Source of the DNA: an uncultured Pelagibacteraceae bacterium | GTDB taxonomy: Bacteria; Pseudomonadota; Alphaproteobacteria; Pelagibacterales; Pelagibacteraceae | DNA: 64,000 nt | NCBI GenBank assembly: GCA_902599495.1 | Contig: CACKFY010000004.1 | Coordinates: forward strand, 23,970-87,969 | Reading direction: 5' to 3' | Shown: one piece after another, positions 57,991 to 64,000 of the stretch | How positions within the stretch are numbered: the first letter of the stretch is position 1 | Layout: each line of letters begins with the position of its first letter | The notes under the pieces: generated by a model | Database searches by the model: none | Told to the model about the DNA's origin: nothing | The model's input: only the letters and a program-made list of their open reading frames with translations | Made by a program: the position numbers and the translations under genes

Positions 57991-58608
57991 TTATCTTGAA
58001 TAATATTCAATAACCAAGCTTGGTTCCATAATAACGGGGTAAGGAACCTCAGAAAATTTAGGTACTCTGACTAATTTAACAGATTTTGTTTTTCCATCTA
58101 ACTGGATGTATTCGGGAATTTCTCTTTCTTTGTTTTGTATAGAACCATCTATGACATTCAACTTTTTAGATTTTTCACTAACTTCTATTTGATCTGTATC
58201 TTTTAAAATATAACTTGAAACATTAACTCTTTTTTTATTTACTCTTATGTGGCCATGATTAATTAATTGTCTTGCAGCGAAAACAGTAGGTGCTAATTTT
58301 GCCCTGTATACTACAGTATCAAGTCTACTTTCTAATAAAGCTATTAAATTTTCTGAAGTATCTCCCCTTTTAGATAATGCTTTTCTATATATATTTCTAA
58401 ATTGTCTCTCATTAATATTTCCATAATAAGCTTTGAGTTTTTGTTTAGCTTGAAGTTGAATTCCGTAATCAGTTGGCTTACCTTTTTTATTTTGACCGTG
58501 TTGACCTGGAGGATAAGCGCGAACATTAAATGGACTTTTGGGCCTACCCCAAAGATTGGCTTTTAATCTTCTATCCACTTTATGTTTAGATTTTAATCTT
58601 TTTGTCAT
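57991..58608 (-). CDS. rpsD: 30S ribosomal protein S4
   Basis: S4 domain, [33 protein letters not shown]. Confidence 0.97.
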   Translation of the reverse strand: MTKRLKSKHKVDRRLKANLWGRPKSPFNVRAYPPGQHGQNKKGKPTDYGIQLQAKQKLKAYYGNINERQFRNIYRKALSKRGDTSENLIALLESRLDTVVYRAKLAPTVFAARQLINHGHIRVNKKRVNVSSYILKDTDQIEVSEKSKKLNVIDGSIQNKEREIPEYIQLDGKTKSVKLVRVPKFSEVPYPVIMEPSLVIEYYSR

Positions 58609-58650
58609 TTCTTGATCTCGGGTTTACAAGGTTTAGGGGGTAAATGTCAA

Positions 58651-59376
58651 TTAAGCTTTTTTTTTATTTTTACTCAAAGACCCAATTAAACTACCTAAAA
58701 TCCTTAATTCTTTATCATTTGGTTCCAATCTGTAAAATAAATTGTTTATATTCTTTAACATAGAACTTTTTTTTTCAGGTGGTTGAAAAAAGTTTTTCTT
58801 TTTTAGGTTTCTCTCCAGTAAATTTAATATTTGAGTTAACTTGCCTTTTTGACCTAATTTTTTACTAAAATATTTTTGATTGGTTAATTTAAAATTATTT
58901 AATTTAAAAATTTCATAACAAATTAAAGACACTGAGTGAGAAAGATTCATTGATTTAAACTTAGGTGAAGATGGTATTTGAACTACATAATTTGCGTATG
59001 ATAAATCTAAGTTTGATAATCCCGATGCCTCAGGACCAAACATTAAACCAATTTTTTTTTTCTTTTGTTTTTTTAAGATTCTAAGAAAATTATATACGCT
59101 AATGTGTTTTTTATTTATATCTCTCTTACGCGCACTGAAAGAAAATATTAAATCAAATTTTTTAATAGCTGTATTTGTATTTTTAAACACTTTAGTACTG
59201 CTAATAATATCAAAGGCACCAACAGAAGTCGCTTTAGCTTTTATATTGGGCCAACTACATTTTGGATTAGTAATTATTAAATTTTTAAATCCAAAGTTTT
59301 TTAATGATCTTGCGGTTGCTCCAATATTTTCTCCAAGCTGTGGTTGGATTAAAACGAAACCATAGTTATTTTTCAT
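58651..59376 (-). CDS. tRNA/rRNA methyltransferase, TrmJ-like (SPOUT)
   Basis: LIQPQLGENIGATARSLKNFG, LMFGPEASGLSNLDL. Confidence 0.88.
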   Translation of the reverse strand: MKNNYGFVLIQPQLGENIGATARSLKNFGFKNLIITNPKCSWPNIKAKATSVGAFDIISSTKVFKNTNTAIKKFDLIFSFSARKRDINKKHISVYNFLRILKKQKKKKIGLMFGPEASGLSNLDLSYANYVVQIPSSPKFKSMNLSHSVSLICYEIFKLNNFKLTNQKYFSKKLGQKGKLTQILNLLERNLKKKNFFQPPEKKSSMLKNINNLFYRLEPNDKELRILGSLIGSLSKNKKKA

Positions 59377-60970
59377 GGATGTTTGCTGGCGCTTTTTCTT
59401 TAAATAATTTGTATTCTAAACTGTCAATTAAAGCTTTAAATGAAGCTTCAATAATATTTTGTGAAACACCAATAGTAAACCAACTTTTTCCAGTTTTGTC
59501 AGTGCTCTCTATTGAAACTCTTGTGGTCGCTCCAGTGCCTGTATTTAAAATTCTAACTTTATAATCTAAAAGTTTAAGATCAGAAAAATATTTATAATAT
59601 TTTTCAACTTTCTTAAAATTGGATCTTATTGCGTTGTCTAATGCATTAACTGGCCCGTTTCCCTCACCTGAGCAATTTATTTCTTTACCGTCAATTATAA
59701 AAGTAACCTCCGCTGTTGTTTTAAGTTCATTATCTTTTTTAACATTTACATTATAACTTTTTACTTTTAAATATTCAGGAAGTTTGCCTAATAACTTATT
59801 TGCTAAAAGTTCAAAAGATGCATCTGCCCCATCATAAGAATATCCGGTAAACTCTCTTTCCTTAACTTCATTTAAAATTTTTTGAACTTTTGTATCTTTT
59901 GAGTCAATTTTTATTCCATAATTTTCAAGTCTAGATATTATGTTTGATCTTCCTGCTTGATTAGAAACAATAATGTTTCTGTGATTACCAACTTCTTTTG
60001 GATCTATATGCTCATATGTTTTTGGATCTTTTTTAACCGCAGACACATGTAGTCCGCCTTTATGTGAAAATGCAGATCCACCAACATAAGCCATACTTTT
60101 GTTAGGTTTTTTATTTAAAACCTCATCCAAAAATCTAGAACATTCAGTCAACGAAGAAAGTTTCTTTTTATTAATGTTTAAATCAAATTTATCACTAAAG
60201 GTTTTTTTTAAAAAGAGTGTTGGAATAATAGACATTAAATTTGCGTTACCGCATCTTTCTCCTAACCCATTTATAGTTCCTTGTATTTGTCTTGCTCCAG
60301 CTAATACAGCGGTTAAAGAATTACTTACAGCATTTTCAGTGTCATTATGCGCGTGTATACCTAAATTTTTTCCTGGAATTACTTTCGTAACATTGTTTAT
60401 AATATCTCCAACTTCATTAGGTAAGGTTCCGCCATTAGTATCACATAAAACCACCCATCTAGCCCCCTCATCATAAGCTTGCTTTAAACAATCAAGGGCG
60501 TAATTAGGATTATTTTTATATCCATCAAAGAAATGTTCGGCATCAAAGAGAAATTCTTTTTTATTCTTTACAAAATGCTTAGCTGTTTCTTTAATGTTTT
60601 TTAAATTATCATCATTTTTTATACCTAGAGCAGTTTTGACGTGGAAATCCCATGTTTTTCCAACAACGCAAACTGTTTTGCAATCAGCATTCATTAAAGG
60701 AGATAAGTTTGGATCATTATCTGCACTAACTCCATTTTTCTTAGTCATACCAAAAGCTGTAAATTTTGAGTTTCCAAGATTAGGGGATTTATCAAAAAAT
60801 TCATTATCTATAGGATTGGCTCCTGGCCAGCCGCCTTCTATGTAGTCTACTCCTATATTAGATAAAATTTTTGCAATTTTATTCTTATCCTCAACTGAAA
60901 AATCAACTCCTTCAGTCTGTGCACCATCCCTTAGAGTGGTATCAAATATATATATCTTTTCTTTACTCAT
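59366..60970 (-). CDS. cimA: Citramalate synthase
   Basis: FDTTLRDGAQTEGVDFS, ~530 aa LeuA-related with C-terminal regulatory domain. Confidence 0.92.
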   Translation of the reverse strand: MSKEKIYIFDTTLRDGAQTEGVDFSVEDKNKIAKILSNIGVDYIEGGWPGANPIDNEFFDKSPNLGNSKFTAFGMTKKNGVSADNDPNLSPLMNADCKTVCVVGKTWDFHVKTALGIKNDDNLKNIKETAKHFVKNKKEFLFDAEHFFDGYKNNPNYALDCLKQAYDEGARWVVLCDTNGGTLPNEVGDIINNVTKVIPGKNLGIHAHNDTENAVSNSLTAVLAGARQIQGTINGLGERCGNANLMSIIPTLFLKKTFSDKFDLNINKKKLSSLTECSRFLDEVLNKKPNKSMAYVGGSAFSHKGGLHVSAVKKDPKTYEHIDPKEVGNHRNIIVSNQAGRSNIISRLENYGIKIDSKDTKVQKILNEVKEREFTGYSYDGADASFELLANKLLGKLPEYLKVKSYNVNVKKDNELKTTAEVTFIIDGKEINCSGEGNGPVNALDNAIRSNFKKVEKYYKYFSDLKLLDYKVRILNTGTGATTRVSIESTDKTGKSWFTIGVSQNIIEASFKALIDSLEYKLFKEKAPANIHEK

Positions 60971-62319
60971 TTATAGTTCCAAGTCGTTTTACCTTTTTCA
61001 TCCTTTATATCAATACCTTCTTTGTTTAAATCATCTCTAATTTGATCCGCGAGTTTGTAATTACCAGTTTTTTTTGCTGCTTCACGATCTTTAATTTTGC
61101 TTAATATATTATCTTCAGAGATTTTAACTTTACTTTTTTTGTATTCAGATCTTTTTTCGTCAGTTTCATTAAATAAGCCAATTAAGCGACATGCTTTGTT
61201 AAATTCTTTTTTTTTATCTTTATCTCCATTTTGTGATTGTTGAAATAGCTCGTGCAATTTAGAAATATAAAGAGGTGTATTCATATCATCTAATAGATCA
61301 TTAAAACAATCAGGTGTTTTTTCACTTACTTCAGAGGAATACATTGAATACCATTTATCTAAAGTTTTCGATTGTTCCATGAGTAATTCGTTATTCCAAT
61401 CCAATGGTTGTTTGTATTGAGCACTCAAAAGAGATAGGCGAACAACTTGCCCTGAATATTTTTTAGTAGCGTCTTCTATTGTCGTTATATTCCCGAGTGA
61501 TTTTGACATTTTTTCTTTGTTCATAGTAACAAAACCGTTATGTACCCAATAGTTAGCAAATTTGTTTGTTCCATTATAAACACATGATTGAGCAATCTCA
61601 TTTTCATGATGTGGAAAAATTAAATCTAATCCTCCACCGTGTATATCGAAATTTTTACCTAGATATTTTTCACTCATCACTGAACATTCTAAATGCCATC
61701 CAGGTCTACCCCTTCCCCATGGCGATTCCCAACCTGGATCTTTATTATCTGAGGGTTTCCAAAGAACAAAATCTAAAGGGTCTTTTTTTAATTTTGATAC
61801 TTCTACTCTAGCGCCAGCTTTAAGATCATCCGGATTTTTATTTGAAAGCTTTCCATATCTTTTAAAAGACGCTACTGCAAAAAAAACGTGTCCTTCTATT
61901 TCATAAGCAGCTTTTTTTTCAATTAATTTTTTTGTCATATTTATCATACCGTCAACATGATCAGTTGCTCTAGGTTCATTAGTAGGATTTAAACAAAATA
62001 AAATTTTACAATCGTTGTGAAATTTTTCTGTTACAGATTTCGTTAAATCTGAAATATCTATATTTTTAATTTTTGAAGCTTCAATAATTTTATCATCTAT
62101 ATCTGTTATATTTCTTACGTAAGTAACCTTTTTCTCGCCGTAAAGTTCAATAAGTATTCTGAAAAGAAGGTCAAAAACTACAAGAGCACGAGCGTTACCA
62201 ACATGAGGATTGTCATAAACGGTTGGTCCACATGCGTATAAAGAAACTTTTTCTTTATTTATTGGATTAAAAATTTCTTTTTTATTTGTAAGTGAATTAG
62301 TTAAATGTAAATTATTCAT
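60967..62319 (-). CDS. cysS: Cysteinyl-tRNA synthetase
   Basis: YACGPTVYDNPHVGNAR, KMSKSLGN. Confidence 0.97.
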   Translation of the reverse strand: MNNLHLTNSLTNKKEIFNPINKEKVSLYACGPTVYDNPHVGNARALVVFDLLFRILIELYGEKKVTYVRNITDIDDKIIEASKIKNIDISDLTKSVTEKFHNDCKILFCLNPTNEPRATDHVDGMINMTKKLIEKKAAYEIEGHVFFAVASFKRYGKLSNKNPDDLKAGARVEVSKLKKDPLDFVLWKPSDNKDPGWESPWGRGRPGWHLECSVMSEKYLGKNFDIHGGGLDLIFPHHENEIAQSCVYNGTNKFANYWVHNGFVTMNKEKMSKSLGNITTIEDATKKYSGQVVRLSLLSAQYKQPLDWNNELLMEQSKTLDKWYSMYSSEVSEKTPDCFNDLLDDMNTPLYISKLHELFQQSQNGDKDKKKEFNKACRLIGLFNETDEKRSEYKKSKVKISEDNILSKIKDREAAKKTGNYKLADQIRDDLNKEGIDIKDEKGKTTWNYK

Positions 62320-63049
62320 TGAATTTGCAAACTGGTATAGGATTCATTTTGTGTAAGTTTTTTTCTCTTATCTTTAAATATTTCTGATAGTTTGGATCGT
62401 CTTTGTTTTCCATAGCCTTCTCGAGATCCTCGTAACTCATTCCTAGTTGTTGGACATCGTTTCTCCCATCGTCCCACAATCCATCTGTTGGTTGAGAATT
62501 TATAATTTCCTCTGAAACTCCAAGATATTTACCTAATTCCCACACCTGAGTTTTTGTACAATCAGCTATTGGAGATATATCTACACCCCCATCACCATAT
62601 TTAGTATAAAAGCCAACGCCAAAATCCTCAACTTTATTCCCTGTTCCAACTACAATACCGGAATTAGCGGCTGCCGCCTGATAAAGAGTTGCCATTCTTA
62701 ATCTAGCTCTTGAATTTGCAAATCCATGTTCGTTATCAAAGTTATTTAAAACTTGAGAAAAGGATCCAAATATTTTGTCCATCTCGATTAAGTGATGTTC
62801 AACATTTTTAAACTTATCTTTCAACCAATTTGCATGTTTCAAGCTTAAGTCATGTTGGGTTTTTATTTGTTTAATTGGCATTGTTAACACAATTGTTTTT
62901 CTTCCTGTGTTTGCGCATAACGTACTAACTACAGAGGAGTCTATACCACCTGAAATACCAACCACTAATGCTTTAGGATTAAACGAGGTAGTTTCACAAT
63001 AATTGTTGATCCAATCAGTGATAATTTTTGCTCTATTTTTTACTTCCAT
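62312..63049 (-). CDS. nadE: NAD+ synthase
   Basis: VVGISGGIDSSV, GTGNKVEDFGVGFYTKYGDGGVDISPIADCTK. Confidence 0.95.
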   Translation of the reverse strand: MEVKNRAKIITDWINNYCETTSFNPKALVVGISGGIDSSVVSTLCANTGRKTIVLTMPIKQIKTQHDLSLKHANWLKDKFKNVEHHLIEMDKIFGSFSQVLNNFDNEHGFANSRARLRMATLYQAAAANSGIVVGTGNKVEDFGVGFYTKYGDGGVDISPIADCTKTQVWELGKYLGVSEEIINSQPTDGLWDDGRNDVQQLGMSYEDLEKAMENKDDPNYQKYLKIREKNLHKMNPIPVCKFNE

Positions 63050-63079
63050 AATTAATACACCTCCTCTTTTAAGGTCATG

Positions 63080-63108
63080 TCTTAATAATTACAATAATTA
63101 TTAAGACG
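63080..63108 (-). terminator. 12-bp stem-loop at the 3' end of the DAHP synthase gene, upstream of nadE
   Basis: GTCTTAATAATT-N5-AATTATTAAGAC, overlapping the stop codon; coordinates +/-1. Confidence 0.5.
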
Positions 63109-63982
63109 CGGCTTGAATAATTTTTTTTGAATATTTCGAGTTTTTCTTAATTTCCTCAGAAATTAGAAAAGCTAACTCTAACGCTTGATCAGCATTCAAT
63201 CTTGGGTCGCAATGCGTTCTGTACCTATTAGATAGGTCTTTTTCAGATATTTTTTGTGCTCCACCTGTACATTCAGTCACATCCTGACCAGTCATTTCAA
63301 CGTGCAATCCTCCAGCATAACTTCCTTCGGATTGATGTACGCCAAAAAAGTTTTTCACTTCTTTTAAAACACTATCAAAAGGTCTTGTTTTAAATCCTGT
63401 TGCTGCTTTAATGGTGTTACCGTGCATTGGATCACATGACCAAATTACATTTAATCCTTCTTTTTTAATTACCTTAATTAATTTTGGTAAATATTTTTCA
63501 ACATTGTCCGCACCGAATCTAGAAATTAGTGTCATTCTTCCAGGTTCATTATCTGGATTTAAAACATTACAAAGCTTAACTAATTCTTCTGGTTTTAAAG
63601 TTGGACCACATTTTAAACCTAAAGGATTTTTTATGCCTCTACAAAATTCAACATGAGCACCATCTGGCTGTCTAGTTCTATCACCTATCCACACAAAATG
63701 TGCGGATGTATCATGATATTCACCCGTTGTAGAGTCTACTCTTGTCATAGCTTCCTCAAAAGGTAATAAAAGAGCTTCGTGAGAAGTATAAAAGTTAACC
63801 GTTCTTAATCTTCTGTTGTTATCAGAGTTAATTCCACAGGCCTCCATAAAAGCTAAAGCGTCACTAATCTTATCTTCAATCTCTTTGTATTTACCTTTGG
63901 TTTTGTCTTTAATAAATCCTAAATTCCACAAATGTACTTGTCTAAGATCAGCAAATCCTCCTTGAGAAAAAGCTCTCAACAA
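63101..63982 (-). CDS. Class II DAHP synthase (N-terminus truncated by window edge; true start probably outside window)
   Basis: Class II DAHPS core: [61 protein letters not shown]. Confidence 0.94.
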   Translation of the reverse strand: MLRAFSQGGFADLRQVHLWNLGFIKDKTKGKYKEIEDKISDALAFMEACGINSDNNRRLRTVNFYTSHEALLLPFEEAMTRVDSTTGEYHDTSAHFVWIGDRTRQPDGAHVEFCRGIKNPLGLKCGPTLKPEELVKLCNVLNPDNEPGRMTLISRFGADNVEKYLPKLIKVIKKEGLNVIWSCDPMHGNTIKAATGFKTRPFDSVLKEVKNFFGVHQSEGSYAGGLHVEMTGQDVTECTGGAQKISEKDLSNRYRTHCDPRLNADQALELAFLISEEIKKNSKYSKKIIQAAS

Positions 63983-64000
63983 GTTTAAAGTTGAAGCCGA

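Noticed and set aside
60099-60476. 125-aa ORF opposite cimA
   Set aside because: Antisense to conserved cimA; no support.

Overview
This is an AT-rich, gene-dense window that looks like a SAR11/Pelagibacterales-type alphaproteobacterial chromosome. It is mostly core metabolism: amino-acid, iron, zinc and glycerol ABC transporters, the pur operon, glycolysis genes, tRNA-Arg and tRNA-Leu. Accessory content includes: (1) a predicted quaternary-ammonium phosphonate module, with a TmpA-like Fe/2OG dioxygenase and a TmpB/PhnZ-like HD oxygenase next to tandem ProX-like binding proteins and a ProW-like permease; (2) a Zur-type palindrome (GTTATA-N-TATAAC), present twice at znuC/znuA and once more upstream of a BASS-family transporter; (3) a ~6.9 kb sugar-ABC + GH13 phosphorylase cassette between an intact tRNA-Leu and a 40-nt 5'-half tRNA-Leu copy, which looks like an integration scar; (4) a probable glucosylglycerate synthesis pair next to a circularly permuted ATP-grasp and an Anbu proteasome-like gene; (5) small ORFs missing from the ORF track, including a Cys-motif 54-aa protein inside the iron ABC operon; (6) a GcvT/DmdA/LigM-like demethylase paired with a MetF-like gene. 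I saw no CRISPR, rRNA, transposase or integrase. All family calls come from reading the translations; no database search was run.
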